DNA of 64,000 nt from Nitrospira defluvii (GCF_905220995.1 NZ_CAJNBJ010000017.1:1-64000), one strand, 5' to 3'; positions 6,704 to 14,930 are shown, counted from the stretch's first letter. Numbers and translations are program-made. The notes: a model not told the origin generated them from the sequence alone.

Positions 6704-8662
6704 ATGAGTAGCAGTGGTCTCGTCCAGATCGATGGCCTGACGCCGATCAAGAAAGAAGATCGGAAGCAGTCAAAGGTCATGTTACTGTTCCCGCCCGAGT
6801 GGGTGCCGACGGCGCCGTACTTGGCCTTGCCGATGTTGACGGCCGTGTTGCGCGAAGCCGGACATACCGTGGTGCAGCGCGATATCAACATCGAGATGTA
6901 CGACCACTTCTTCAGCATGGAATTTTTGATCTGGGTGAAGGGCCGCCTGGGCATGCATCTCAAGCCGCTCCAGGACAAGGAGAAGGCCGGGACGCTGACC
7001 GACCAGGAAGCCAGTCAGAAAGCGGTGCTGGAAGATGCCTACGCCGTGGATGTCTTCGACCTCGCGGAGCGGGCCGAAGATGCCAAACTGGTCGTGCGCG
7101 GTGAGCGGTTCTACGATGCGGAGAAGCTGGAGCGCGCGCTCAATACGTTCCGCGAAGCGATGCAATATATCTCCGCCGCCTACTATCCGGCCTCGCTCGT
7201 GTTTTATCCGATGGAAAGCAATTTGGGTTACAGGCCAGGCGTGTCGAAGGAAGTGTTCGCCTGCCTCGACGATGAACAGGTGAATGTCTATCGCGACATC
7301 TGCAATCAACTGGTGCTGCCCAGCGTGAGCAAGGAAAAGCCGGCGGTGATCGGCATCTCCATCGGCACGCAAATGCAGCTGATGGCCGGCCTCACGTTCT
7401 GCAAGATGATCAAGGAGAGTTTTCCGGAGATTCGCGTCGTCGTCGGTGGCAATGTCGTTACGCGGCTGCAGGAAGAATGGGCGCACCATGAGCGGTTCTT
7501 CACCGAGGTGTTCGATGCGGCGATTTTGTACGAGGGCGAACATGCGCTGCTCTGGTACCTGGAGGCCGTCAACGGCCAGCGAGCGATGGAGCAGGTGCCC
7601 AATCTGATGTATCGCGATGCAGAGGGCGTGAAGCAGAGCAAGGAAGTCTACACGGAGAAAACGTCGGCCCTGCCGCTGCCGGATTTCGACGGCTTGCCGC
7701 TGGACCGTTATTTCGTTCCTGAGCGAATCATTCCGTACCTGGCCACGCGTGGCTGCTACTGGGGCCGGTGCACGTTCTGCGATCACGGGCAGGGCTACTT
7801 CGATCAGTACCGCGGGATGAGCGCACAGCATGTGGTGGATCAAGTGACGGCGTTGCGGGATAAATACAATTGCCGCCACTTCCTGTTTTCGGACGAATCC
7901 TATCCGCCAGCGCTCTTTAAGAAGGTGTCGCAGTTGCTCGTGGATCGGAACGTCGGCATCAAGTGGACGACGTTGATCCGCTTCGAGGAGACCTTGCAGG
8001 ATCAGGCGATTTGGGACCTCGCGGCGAAGGCCGGCTGCTGCACGTTGTACTACGGTATGGAGTCGGCGAACGAGCGCGTGTTGAATCTCATGGACAAACA
8101 TGCGCGGAAGAGCGTGATCCAGAACAATCTACATCAGGCAGCGAAGGCGGGCATCTGGAACCACGTGATGGCGTTTTACGGGTTCCCGGGCGAGACGCGC
8201 GACGAGGCGCTGGAGACGCGGCAGTTCGTCATCGACAATCAGCCGGTGATCCATTCGGTCGAGCTCTTTTATTTCGTGGCCTACCGCCACACGCCGATGG
8301 TGCGTAATCCGGAGAAGTTCGGCATCACGATTCATAAGCAGGAGGAGTACGACCTGCCGCTGGATTACTATTACACGCTGAATGAGCCGGTGGGGATTTC
8401 CTGCCTCGATGCGATGCAGCTCTGCGAAGATTTTTACAAGAACGACTTTCAGCCCTGGGCGGTGCGGGTCAACAGCCGCGAACATGTCTTTCTGTACATC
8501 TCCAAATTCGGCACGAACAAGCTGCCGCAGATTTATGCGGCCACGAAGGACGGCGCGACGACTGAAGGGGTGTCGGGATTGGTGACATGGCCAGTGGCAA
8601 TGGGTGAAGGGGATGAAGGGAAGGAAGGGATGAGCCGCGTTGTCTCCCACGGCTTGGGATAG
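6704..8662 (+). CDS. B12-binding-type radical SAM protein, paralogue 2
   Basis: This 652-residue protein is collinear with the preceding one over its whole length. It shares the VMLLFPPEWVPTAPYLALPML start, a charged insertion, and the segment EQVNVYRDICNQLVLPSV. The ATRGCYWGRCTFCDHGQGY cluster motif (Cys351, Cys356, Cys359; CX4CX2C) and the FYGFPGETRDEA block are shared too. An extra 25-residue tail follows the common end. It probably arose by tandem duplication. Since both copies keep their cluster cysteines, both should bind a 4Fe-4S centre and SAM. They may act on the same or successive substrates. No nearby gene reveals the substrate. Confidence 0.8.
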   Translation: MSSSGLVQIDGLTPIKKEDRKQSKVMLLFPPEWVPTAPYLALPMLTAVLREAGHTVVQRDINIEMYDHFFSMEFLIWVKGRLGMHLKPLQDKEKAGTLTDQEASQKAVLEDAYAVDVFDLAERAEDAKLVVRGERFYDAEKLERALNTFREAMQYISAAYYPASLVFYPMESNLGYRPGVSKEVFACLDDEQVNVYRDICNQLVLPSVSKEKPAVIGISIGTQMQLMAGLTFCKMIKESFPEIRVVVGGNVVTRLQEEWAHHERFFTEVFDAAILYEGEHALLWYLEAVNGQRAMEQVPNLMYRDAEGVKQSKEVYTEKTSALPLPDFDGLPLDRYFVPERIIPYLATRGCYWGRCTFCDHGQGYFDQYRGMSAQHVVDQVTALRDKYNCRHFLFSDESYPPALFKKVSQLLVDRNVGIKWTTLIRFEETLQDQAIWDLAAKAGCCTLYYGMESANERVLNLMDKHARKSVIQNNLHQAAKAGIWNHVMAFYGFPGETRDEALETRQFVIDNQPVIHSVELFYFVAYRHTPMVRNPEKFGITIHKQEEYDLPLDYYYTLNEPVGISCLDAMQLCEDFYKNDFQPWAVRVNSREHVFLYISKFGTNKLPQIYAATKDGATTEGVSGLVTWPVAMGEGDEGKEGMSRVVSHGLG

Positions 8663-8749
8663 CAGGAGACGAACCGAGTACTCATAGCACAAGGCGGGGG
8701 AAACCCTGCAGCAGGCAACCTCCCGTAATCGACCATACGTATTCGGCCC

Positions 8750-8992
8750 TTAGCTTCTCTGGTAATCGAGCGCAGCAGTAAGTAGCAGGTAGGCCTCCTC
8801 AATCTTACGGGTCATCTCCTCGGCTTTCGTATAAGCCTGCATATATTTCTTGGGGTTGTTCGTGAGGTTGGCAAAGCGGCGGGGTGTCCAAGTGTGCAGC
8901 AGGGCGTCACGCTGCTGATTGAGCTGGTCCAGCGTATAGGGTTGCGAGAGTGCGAAGAGTGCGAGAGCCTGGGCCAGCCGGTCGTCGGTCAT
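8750..8992 (-). CDS. J-domain-like small protein without HPD
   Basis: An 80-residue product that starts MTDDRLAQALALFALS. The predicted order of helices resembles a DnaJ J-domain: LDQLNQQRDALLHTW, then TPRRFANLTNNP, then YMQAYTKAEEMTRKIEEAYLLLTAAL. The HPD tripeptide needed to stimulate DnaK is replaced by TPR. It would thus be a non-canonical J-like protein, perhaps an adaptor. An upstream GTG at 9046 is possible, but the ATG with a GGGAA site is favoured. It is divergent from the third radical SAM gene with only about 80 bases between starts, so the two may share a control region. Confidence 0.6.
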   Translation of the reverse strand: MTDDRLAQALALFALSQPYTLDQLNQQRDALLHTWTPRRFANLTNNPKKYMQAYTKAEEMTRKIEEAYLLLTAALDYQRS

Positions 8993-9073
8993 AGCGGAAG
9001 TTTCCCGGTTCGATCCTAACGTTGTCAATGAGCCCCGGTCGCCCACGTGGCGACGGACAAGGGATGTTTACCC

Positions 9074-10315
9074 GTGGCCACAACCCTCCCCATTTTTCAG
9101 CCCACCCCCATCTTCAAGGATCGCACCGACTATCGTCAGGTGCTCATCAGGGAAATGGACGCGGGGAAAATCCCCTTGAGTCTGGGCCGGGACTGTCCCG
9201 TGAAATGCGAGTTTTGCTACGAGCTCGACCATTCCTACCGCGAAACGCTCGATCCGCCCAAGACCAGTGACGAGGATTGGAAGTTCATCCTCGAGTACAT
9301 CAGCCGGAAACCGACTGACCCGACGCAGTTCTGGTGTCTCGGCGGCAACGAGTTCATGGAATGGACCGATCTGTTTCTCCACCCCAAGGCGATGGAATGG
9401 GTTGAAGACTTTCTGAAATACACCGACAAGAGTATCCAGTTTTTTACCGTCGGGTTTGTGCATGTGCCGAAGATTCACCAATTGGCGGCGCAGTATCCCG
9501 GCCGAATCAACTTTGAACTCTCGGTCATCACGCTGAGCGACTACCGGCAGCGGCTGATGCCGCATGCGCCATCCATCAAGCATCTCATGAAGGTGTTGGA
9601 TGGTCCCGCCGTGTCGTCCGCCAACTTCTATGCGTTCGACCAGCACACGATGTCGAAGGACGCGGCGACCATTTCCGCGATCAACCAGCAATGTGTGCTC
9701 TGGATGGGGACGCTCACCCCGGTGCGTGGACTGAAGGAAGAGACGGCTTCGCTGATGCGGCAGGGGCGCAAGTTCCTGCCTGATGAAGCAACCCGAATCT
9801 ATCACTTGGGTTTACCGAACCTGCAGACCATTCATACGGAATCCTATACGACGGCATTTTTGAGCCGCCGCCGCATCGTCAGCCTGTTCGATTCGCTGGA
9901 ATTGGAAAAAAAGGATACCGTGGTGATGGCGGGGAGTGTACACAAGATCCTGACCATGTTCCGAAAGAATCGCGCGAAGTTTCTTTACGTGCCCAACGCC
10001 TTGCTCAGCGGCGACTCCGATTGCACGGTGCTCCTGACCTTTGATGATATTGCGCGACGGCTGACGAAAGAGAAGGTCATTCACGTGCCGAAATGCATCA
10101 TGCAGTCGGGTCGTGGCCCCTATACCGATATTACGGGCGTGAGTCTGGAACAGTTCACCAAGAAGACCGGTGTGCGTGTGAAGGTGCTGCACAAGATCGA
10201 TACCCGCTTCGCCAATCAGCAGCTCTACCGGCATGGCTCCCTGCAGAACTACGTCGAGCAATACCTCAATCATCCGTTGAGGGAGGCGTATGAAGCCATC
10301 CCCCGGCCCGTCTAA
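9074..10315 (+). CDS. Radical SAM protein with DUF512-like C-terminus
   Basis: This protein of about 413 residues has a classical radical SAM motif CPVKCEFC (Cys41, Cys45, Cys48; CX3CX2C), followed by a WCLGGNEFMEW segment and the TIM-barrel core. The last 100 residues match the pattern of DUF512: FLYVPNALLSGDSDCTVLLT, then DDIARRL and VIHVPKCIMQSG. DUF512 occurs on radical SAM proteins of unknown function. The GTG at 9074 has a GGGA site about 10 bases upstream; a GTG at 9047 is an alternative. It lies in the same direction as the two B12-type paralogues, so the three may belong to one pathway, which is inference. Confidence 0.75.
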   Translation: MATTLPIFQPTPIFKDRTDYRQVLIREMDAGKIPLSLGRDCPVKCEFCYELDHSYRETLDPPKTSDEDWKFILEYISRKPTDPTQFWCLGGNEFMEWTDLFLHPKAMEWVEDFLKYTDKSIQFFTVGFVHVPKIHQLAAQYPGRINFELSVITLSDYRQRLMPHAPSIKHLMKVLDGPAVSSANFYAFDQHTMSKDAATISAINQQCVLWMGTLTPVRGLKEETASLMRQGRKFLPDEATRIYHLGLPNLQTIHTESYTTAFLSRRRIVSLFDSLELEKKDTVVMAGSVHKILTMFRKNRAKFLYVPNALLSGDSDCTVLLTFDDIARRLTKEKVIHVPKCIMQSGRGPYTDITGVSLEQFTKKTGVRVKVLHKIDTRFANQQLYRHGSLQNYVEQYLNHPLREAYEAIPRPV

Positions 10316-10316
10316 T

Positions 10317-10437
10317 CGGCTCGTGAAAACGACCTCCAACTTCGTTCTCGGCTCGCCACAATCCTCAACGTACCTCTAAGGTACGCCTCCGGTTGTCGCT
10401 TGCCTGCGGCCTCGTTGGATGCCGTTTTGACCAGCCG
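10317..10437. repeat. Palindromic repeat family B, copy B1
   Basis: A hairpin of about 120 bases. The outer arms begin CGGCTCGTGAAAACG and end CGTTTTGACCAGCCG, nearly complementary. The core contains AACGTACC...GGTACGCC and CTGCGGCCT. It lies directly after the stop of the third radical SAM gene. The core recurs at 10451, 11671, 13448, 13577 and 13705, with different but self-complementary arms. Confidence 0.7.
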
Positions 10438-10450
10438 GCGGGAATCGAAG

Positions 10451-10573
10451 CCGGCTGCTGAACACGGCATCTGCTGGCGTTCTCGGTCACGTGTCTCCCT
10501 GCGACGTACCGCAAGGGTACGCCTCAGTCCCCACGTTCCCTGCGGCCTTGGCACATGCCGTTTTGACCAGCCT
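10451..10573. repeat. Palindromic repeat family B, copy B2
   Basis: The arms are GGCTGCTGAACACGGCAT and ATGCCGTTTTGACCAGCC, complementary with a few mismatches. The core is CCTGCGACGTACC, then AAGGGTACGCCTCAGTC and CCCTGCGGCCTTG. It stands in tandem with copy B1 in the 425-base gap before phzF. No gene is seen in this gap. Confidence 0.7.
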
Positions 10574-10740
10574 GTGAGGCGGAATGCAGATTGTGGCAGT
10601 TCGTCACCCGTTCTACGCACTGTTTCGGCTGTATGCTGAATAGTGCGTCTCCCAAATTCTTACCTCCTTGTCGCTCCATCGCCACTTGCAAAAAATGCCG
10701 ACTCGGGGCAACATGCCGCCAGCCTTACATTGAGGAGGTT

Positions 10741-11670
10741 ATGCCCGGGCAGAGGCGATTGCAGTTTTATCAAGCCGACGTATTTACCGATGCCCCCTTC
10801 GGTGGAAACCCGGTGGCGGTGTTTCCCGACGCCGACGGGTTGACCGACGTCGAGTTGCAGCAGATCGCCCGTGAGATGAATCTCTCCGAAACGGTCTTTG
10901 TCTTTCCGCCGACCGATCAGGCGGCGGTGGTCAAGATGCGCATCTTTACCCCTACTCAGGAAATTCCTTTCGCCGGACATCCGGTCATCGGCACGTTTTT
11001 CGTACTGGGCACCTTGGATCGTTTCGCGCTCCGGGAGCCGGTCACGCGGGTACTCCAGGAATGTAATCTCGGGCTGTTTCCCGTCGATATCCATTCCCAT
11101 GACGGGGTGATCGAACGCGTGGTCATGGCGCAACCGAGCCCCGAGTTTCTGGATGTCATCGAGGAGCCGGAAGCGCTCTTTGCCATCGCTCGCTCCCTGG
11201 GCATCACCAAGTCCGCGATTACCGAAACCCGCTTTCCCGTACAGGTGGTATCGACGGGGCTGCCGGTGATCATCGTACCGGTGCGTACGCTCACCGCGGT
11301 GCGGTCGATCGTTCCCGATGTGGCGGCCATCGCTGAGCTGTCCCAGCAATATGGCGCGAACGGCATGATGGTGTTCAGCACCATGACGGTCGAACAATCC
11401 TCCACCGTCCATACGCGCATGTTCGCGCCGTTGATCGGCATCGTGGAAGATCCTGCGACGGGAAGCGCGAGCGGCGCGTTGGGCGCCTATCTGGTGCAGC
11501 ACGGGGTGGTCGACATCAGGCCGGAAACCGAGATCACCGCCGAGCAGGGGTACGAGATCGACCGCCCGTCGCGCATCTTCATTCAAGTGAACTCGGACGA
11601 CGATGCGATTCAGGGGGTCATGGTCGGCGGGGAGGCGGTGATGGTGGTGGAGGGGACGCTCAGTTTTTAG
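10741..11670 (+). CDS. PhzF family isomerase/epimerase-like protein
   Basis: The 309-residue protein has the two-lobed diaminopimelate-epimerase-like fold of PhzF. It shows FTDAPFGGNPVAVF near residue 15, a MNLSETVF motif with the presumed catalytic Glu50, AGHPVIGT near residue 82, and DPATGSASGALGAYL near residue 240. Length is typical for the family (about 260-310). PhzF enzymes catalyse proton shifts in phenazine synthesis, but most members lie outside phenazine clusters and have no known substrate. That is the case here. The start is fixed by a GAGGAGG ribosome site just upstream. Repeats flank the gene on both sides. Confidence 0.85.
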   Translation: MPGQRRLQFYQADVFTDAPFGGNPVAVFPDADGLTDVELQQIAREMNLSETVFVFPPTDQAAVVKMRIFTPTQEIPFAGHPVIGTFFVLGTLDRFALREPVTRVLQECNLGLFPVDIHSHDGVIERVVMAQPSPEFLDVIEEPEALFAIARSLGITKSAITETRFPVQVVSTGLPVIIVPVRTLTAVRSIVPDVAAIAELSQQYGANGMMVFSTMTVEQSSTVHTRMFAPLIGIVEDPATGSASGALGAYLVQHGVVDIRPETEITAEQGYEIDRPSRIFIQVNSDDDAIQGVMVGGEAVMVVEGTLSF

Positions 11671-11794
11671 CAGGATGATCACAACGCCATCTCACGGCGT
11701 TCTCAGTCGTACGGCTCCCTGCGACGTACCCCAAGGGTACGCCTCAGTCGCCGCACTCCCTGCGGCCTTGTGACATGGCGTTGTGATCATCCTG
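11671..11794. repeat. Palindromic repeat family B, copy B3
   Basis: The outermost 20 bases of each side (11671-11690 and 11775-11794) are perfectly complementary. The conserved core (CTCCCTGCGACGTACC, AAGGGTACGCCTCAGTCG, CCCTGCGGCCTTG) lies between. It starts directly after the phzF stop codon, so the hairpin would form at the mRNA 3' end and might act as a terminator or stability element. No U-tract follows. Confidence 0.8.
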
Positions 11795-11876
11795 TGAAGA
11801 ATGGAGCGAGGGCGAACAGGTAGTCACGAGTCGCGCGATGGAAATGAATTGAGAACTACGCGCTTCGTATCCGGGA

Positions 11877-11902
11877 ACTCAGGACTCACAACTCAACACT
11901 CA
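11877..11902. repeat. Heptad repeat, ACTCA every 7 bases
   Basis: ACTCA occurs at 11877, 11884, 11891 and 11898, exactly seven bases apart, with two variable bases between units. It lies 27 bases before the alcohol dehydrogenase start. The same period is seen at 13913, 14471, 14522 and 17133. Confidence 0.6.
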
Positions 11903-11928
11903 ACATGGTGTTGTCACGCTGAGGTGTT

Positions 11929-12960
11929 ATGAACGCGGTTGTCTTCCATGAGCATGGCGGGACGGGGAAGCTGCAGTATCAGGAGATGCCGATGCCGACC
12001 ATCGGTGTCGATGAAGTGCTGGTGCGGGTCAAGGCCTGCGCCCTGAATCACCTGGACATTTGGATCCGTCAGGGGAGTCCGGCCTATCCGATGCCGCTCC
12101 CTCATATTTCGGGCTCGGACATCGCCGGGGTCGTGCAGCAGATCGGCGCTCACGTGGAAGGGGTAGCCGAAGGCGAACGGGTTTTCGTGTCGCCGGGTGT
12201 CGGGTGTGGTCGATGCGAACAATGTGTGGGCGGTCGTGACAATATGTGCCGCTCCTACGGGTTGATCGGGGCCATGTGCCATGGCGGGTACGCGGAGTAT
12301 GTGAAGGTGCCCGCGCGAAATGTGCATCCGATTCCCGGCGCCTTGTCTTTCGAGCAGGCCGCGGCCTTCCCCCTGGTGTCTGTGACTGCCTGGCATATGT
12401 TGTTCGGACTGGCCGACCTGCGACCGGGTGAAGACGTGTTGATCATGGGGGCGGGCAGCGGAGTCGGGCATATGGCGATCCAGATGGCGAAACTGGCCGG
12501 GGCCCGCGTGGTCACCACCGTGGGCAGCGATGATAAAATTGCCAAGGCCAAGGCGCTGGGTGCCGATGAGGTGATTCATCACGGACGTGAACAGGTCAAT
12601 CAGCGGGTGCGTGAAGTGACGCATCGACGCGGCGTGGATGTGGTGATCGAACACATCGGACCAGAAGTGTGGACGCAGTGCATCGATTCACTCGCCAAGG
12701 GCGGGCGGCTGGTCACGTGCGGCGCGACGACGGGCGCGGAGGTGAAGCTCGACCTCCGCTACATCTATTCACGGCAACTCACGATCAAGGGCTCATATAT
12801 GGGCTCTCAGAGTGAGTTGTTGAAGGCCGCTCACCTGGTCGGTGAGGGCCGATTGCGACCGGTCATCGATCGTACATTCCCGCTGTCCGACGCGAAGGCC
12901 GCGCAAGAATATCTTTTGAATCGGAAATTTTTTGGTAAGATCGTGCTGACCGTTTCGTAA
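11929..12960 (+). CDS. Zinc-type medium-chain alcohol dehydrogenase/quinone oxidoreductase
   Basis: The 343-residue protein is a medium-chain dehydrogenase. It has a GroES-like N-terminal domain with Cys37 (ACALNHLD) and a structural zinc lobe with Cys93, Cys96, Cys99 and Cys107. The Rossmann motif GAGSGVGHMA lies near residue 176, for NAD(P)H. The C-terminal GRLRPVIDRTFPLSDAKAAQEYL is typical of the family. The presence of the structural zinc cysteines favours an alcohol/aldehyde dehydrogenase over a zinc-free quinone reductase. The exact substrate is unknown. A GAGGTG ribosome site lies 4 bases before the start. The CBS gene follows after 50 bases. Confidence 0.85.
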   Translation: MNAVVFHEHGGTGKLQYQEMPMPTIGVDEVLVRVKACALNHLDIWIRQGSPAYPMPLPHISGSDIAGVVQQIGAHVEGVAEGERVFVSPGVGCGRCEQCVGGRDNMCRSYGLIGAMCHGGYAEYVKVPARNVHPIPGALSFEQAAAFPLVSVTAWHMLFGLADLRPGEDVLIMGAGSGVGHMAIQMAKLAGARVVTTVGSDDKIAKAKALGADEVIHHGREQVNQRVREVTHRRGVDVVIEHIGPEVWTQCIDSLAKGGRLVTCGATTGAEVKLDLRYIYSRQLTIKGSYMGSQSELLKAAHLVGEGRLRPVIDRTFPLSDAKAAQEYLLNRKFFGKIVLTVS

Positions 12961-13010
12961 TCGGTGTCTTTATCGGTTCTCATGTCCCAACGGGCAGAAA
13001 GGTATGTGGT

Positions 13011-13445
13011 ATGGCAACAGTTGCACAAATCATGAACAAGAAACCTCAAAGCGTCGGTCCGACGACGTCCATTCGCGGTGCGGCGAAGAAGATGCGCACC
13101 CTGCGGGTGAGCTCCCTCCTGATCAAGAAGGGGAAGAATCATGTCGGGATCGTGACCGATACGGATCTCGTCCGGAAGGGGTTGGCCACCAACCAAGACC
13201 TGGGCAAGCTCACGGTCGAACAGGTCATGACCTCGCCGCTCTGCACCATCGAGAGCAGTCAGGATGTCGATGATGCTCAAGACATGATGGGTGATCTCGG
13301 TGTGCGGCACCTCGCGGTCACCAAGGGCGGGGCAATTGTCGGCGTGGTGTCAGTTCGCGATCTGCTGATGCATTACAAGCGGTACGCGCAATCGAAACTG
13401 GCGGATAAGCAGGTGTATTCCGAACCCAAAATCGGCCAAGACTAG
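13011..13445 (+). CDS. Two-CBS-domain protein
   Basis: The 144-residue protein consists almost entirely of two CBS motifs. The first is at about residues 7-62 (MNKKPQSVGPTTSIRGAAKKM, then HVGIVTDTDLVRKGL). The second is at about 70-125 (VMTSPLCTIESSQDVDDAQDMM, then IVGVVSVRDLLMHY). Standalone CBS pairs bind adenine nucleotides or related ligands and often regulate another protein in trans. The GIVTDTDLVRK motif has the usual ribose-binding Asp. A second, related CBS protein lies in the heme operon at 36776. Its partner here is unknown; the upstream dehydrogenase is a candidate only by position. Confidence 0.85.
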   Translation: MATVAQIMNKKPQSVGPTTSIRGAAKKMRTLRVSSLLIKKGKNHVGIVTDTDLVRKGLATNQDLGKLTVEQVMTSPLCTIESSQDVDDAQDMMGDLGVRHLAVTKGGAIVGVVSVRDLLMHYKRYAQSKLADKQVYSEPKIGQD

Positions 13446-13447
13446 TC

Positions 13448-13568
13448 GGATGCTGAAAACGGGCTCCAACTTCGTTCTCGGTCGCACATCTCCTTGCGAC
13501 GTATCGCAAGGATACGCCTCAGTCGCTGTGCTTCCTGCGGCCTTGTTGGAGCACCGTTTTGAGCATCC
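13448..13568. repeat. Palindromic repeat family B, copy B4
   Basis: Left arm GGATGCTGAAAACGGGCTCC and right arm GGAGCACCGTTTTGAGCATCC are complementary apart from a small bulge. The core is as in the other copies. It begins three bases after the CBS stop codon. Three copies (B4, B5, B6) in a row fill the space between this gene and the convergent moaB-like gene. Confidence 0.75.
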
Positions 13569-13576
13569 TCGGTCGC

Positions 13577-13695
13577 CAATGACAATATCCTCTAACAGCG
13601 TTCTCGACTCATCAAAATCCTCAACGTACCACAGAGGGTACGCTTCCGGTTTTGCTTCGCCTGCGGCCTTGCTGGAAAGCCGTTTTGAACATCCT
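13577..13695. repeat. Palindromic repeat family B, copy B5
   Basis: A more diverged copy. The core keeps CAACGTACC...GGGTACGC and GCCTGCGGCCTTG, close to copy B1. The arms pair poorly compared with B3 and B4, so this may be a decaying member. Confidence 0.55.
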
Positions 13696-13704
13696 TCACT
13701 GGGT

Positions 13705-13826
13705 AGATGCTGAAAACGGGCTCCAACTTCGTTCTCGGTCGCACGGCTCCCTACGACGTACCGCAAGGGTACGCCTCAGTCGTCTCACCCCTTGCGGCCT
13801 TGTTGGATGGCCGATTTGAGCAGTCT
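13705..13826. repeat. Palindromic repeat family B, copy B6
   Basis: Nearly identical to copy B4 in the left arm and core (ATGCTGAAAACGGGCTCC, then CGACGTACCGCAAGGGTACG). The right arm has small changes. Similarity of B4 and B6 suggests recent local duplication. Confidence 0.7.
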
Positions 13827-13912
13827 CGGCCGGATAACTCGACCGGCGTAAAGCCGCTAGCCAGCAACAAATATCATCAGCTCGCAGAATTTGCTTCTGA
13901 GAAACCCGGAAA

Positions 13913-13938
13913 GCTGAAGGCTGATTGCTGAAAGCTGA
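13913..13938. repeat. Heptad repeat, GCTGA every 7 bases
   Basis: GCTGA occurs at 13913, 13920, 13927 and 13934, exactly seven bases apart. It ends just before the 3' end of the moaB-like gene (minus strand stop at 13946). No clear complementary arm was found nearby. Confidence 0.6.
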
Positions 13939-13945
13939 CGACGTA

Positions 13946-14458
13946 CTATTTTGTGAGTTCTTTGACCAGGTGACCGAGTTCGGGGAGGATGAGTTTTTCC
14001 ATCGCCAGGCGTACAGCGTTTTCGGATCCGGGGGTGGAGAAGAGGATGCGGCCCTTGATGATGCCGGCCGTGGCGCGGCTCATGATCGCCGGTGAGCCGA
14101 TCTCTTGATAGGTCAGGAACCGAAAGACTTCGCCGAATCCATCCAGCCGTTTTTCCAGCATCGCGTCCACGGCTTCAAAGGTCGAGTCCCGCCGGGAAAT
14201 ACCCGTTCCACCGTTGATGATAATGGCCTGCACGGAGTCGTTGGCGACACCATCCGAGATCCGAGCCCTGATCTGTGCCGGCTCGTCTTTGACGAGATGA
14301 TAGGCTGCGATCGTGTGACCGCTCTCCTTCAACAGTTTCTGGATCAACTGGCCGCTGGTGTCGGTCTCTGGCGTGCGCGTATCGCTGCAGGTGATGATCA
14401 TGCAGCCGACGGAGCGGGGGGCGTGGTGTTTGTGTTCTTTGTGGCTTGGGGTGCTCAT
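13946..14458 (-). CDS. moaB: MoaB/Mog-type molybdopterin adenylyltransferase-like protein
   Basis: The 170-residue product is of MoaB length and carries the MPT-binding motifs IITCSDTRTPETDTSG near residue 22 and IINGGTGISRRDSTFEAVD near residue 84. GEVFRFLTYQEIGSPAIMSRA follows near residue 112 and STPGSENAV near residue 145. Family enzymes bind molybdopterin and adenylate it before metal insertion, giving molybdenum cofactor. Nitrite oxidoreductase and nitrate reductase of such organisms need this cofactor. The N-terminal HKEHKHH stretch is His-rich and unusual. No other mo-cofactor gene is in the window. Confidence 0.85.
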   Translation of the reverse strand: MSTPSHKEHKHHAPRSVGCMIITCSDTRTPETDTSGQLIQKLLKESGHTIAAYHLVKDEPAQIRARISDGVANDSVQAIIINGGTGISRRDSTFEAVDAMLEKRLDGFGEVFRFLTYQEIGSPAIMSRATAGIIKGRILFSTPGSENAVRLAMEKLILPELGHLVKELTK

Positions 14459-14470
14459 AGCAAGCGAGGA

Positions 14471-14549
14471 ATCAGCGGCCAGCCATCAGCAGTCAGCTCC
14501 GGAAATTCACGCGGTTCCAAAGGCTGATAGCTGAACGCTGGTCGCTGAT
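14471..14549. repeat. Hairpin built of 7-base units
   Basis: The left arm (14471-14498) has TCAGC or CCAGC every seven bases. The right arm (14522-14549) has GCTGA or GCTGG every seven bases. The two 28-base arms match as an inverted repeat at 22 positions, and almost all mismatches fall in the two-base spacers between units. The loop is 23 bases. It fills the whole space between the moaB-like gene and the ferredoxin gene. Confidence 0.7.
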
Positions 14550-14553
14550 AGCG

Positions 14554-14880
14554 TTACTTCCAGATGCTATCCGGGTTCAACTTTTCTGCCGGCTTGCCGC
14601 CCTTGATGTGTTCATCAAGGATGGTCGCGACATCGGCTTCCGTGACCTTGGAATACCAGGTGCCTTCGGGATAGACGACGACGGTCGGGCCCTGCTCGCA
14701 GGGACCCAGACAGGACGAGCCGGTCACCAGCACTTCGCCCGGCATGATGCCGCGTTGCATCAGCCCCATATTGAAGGTCATCAGCAATTGCGCGGAACCC
14801 TGACCGCCGCAGGACGGTTTCGGGTGGCCAGGCGGACGGGCGTTGGTGCAGACAAGAATATGATGTTTCGGTTTTGGCAT
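14554..14880 (-). CDS. Thioredoxin-like [2Fe-2S] ferredoxin
   Basis: The 108-residue protein has the shethna/NuoE-type thioredoxin-like ferredoxin pattern: VCTNARPPG with Cys11, SCGGQGS with Cys24, and SSCLGPCEQGP with Cys57 and Cys61. These four Cys are the expected ligands of one 2Fe-2S cluster. The following VVYPEGTWYSKVTEADV and the C-terminal helix are typical too. It is likely a small soluble electron carrier or a metal-sensing thiol protein. It is read in the same direction as the GGCT-like gene upstream (51-base gap). Redox partner unknown. Confidence 0.85.
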   Translation of the reverse strand: MPKPKHHILVCTNARPPGHPKPSCGGQGSAQLLMTFNMGLMQRGIMPGEVLVTGSSCLGPCEQGPTVVVYPEGTWYSKVTEADVATILDEHIKGGKPAEKLNPDSIWK

Positions 14881-14930
14881 CGTGACCTCGAATCTATGGA
14901 TGGGGTAATTGACGACCTGTGTCGAATGCG

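Noticed and set aside
13450-13713. Small proteins encoded in the family B repeats (starting MLKTGSN...)
   Set aside because: The frames are produced by the repeat cores, recur with each copy on both strands, and have no ribosome sites.
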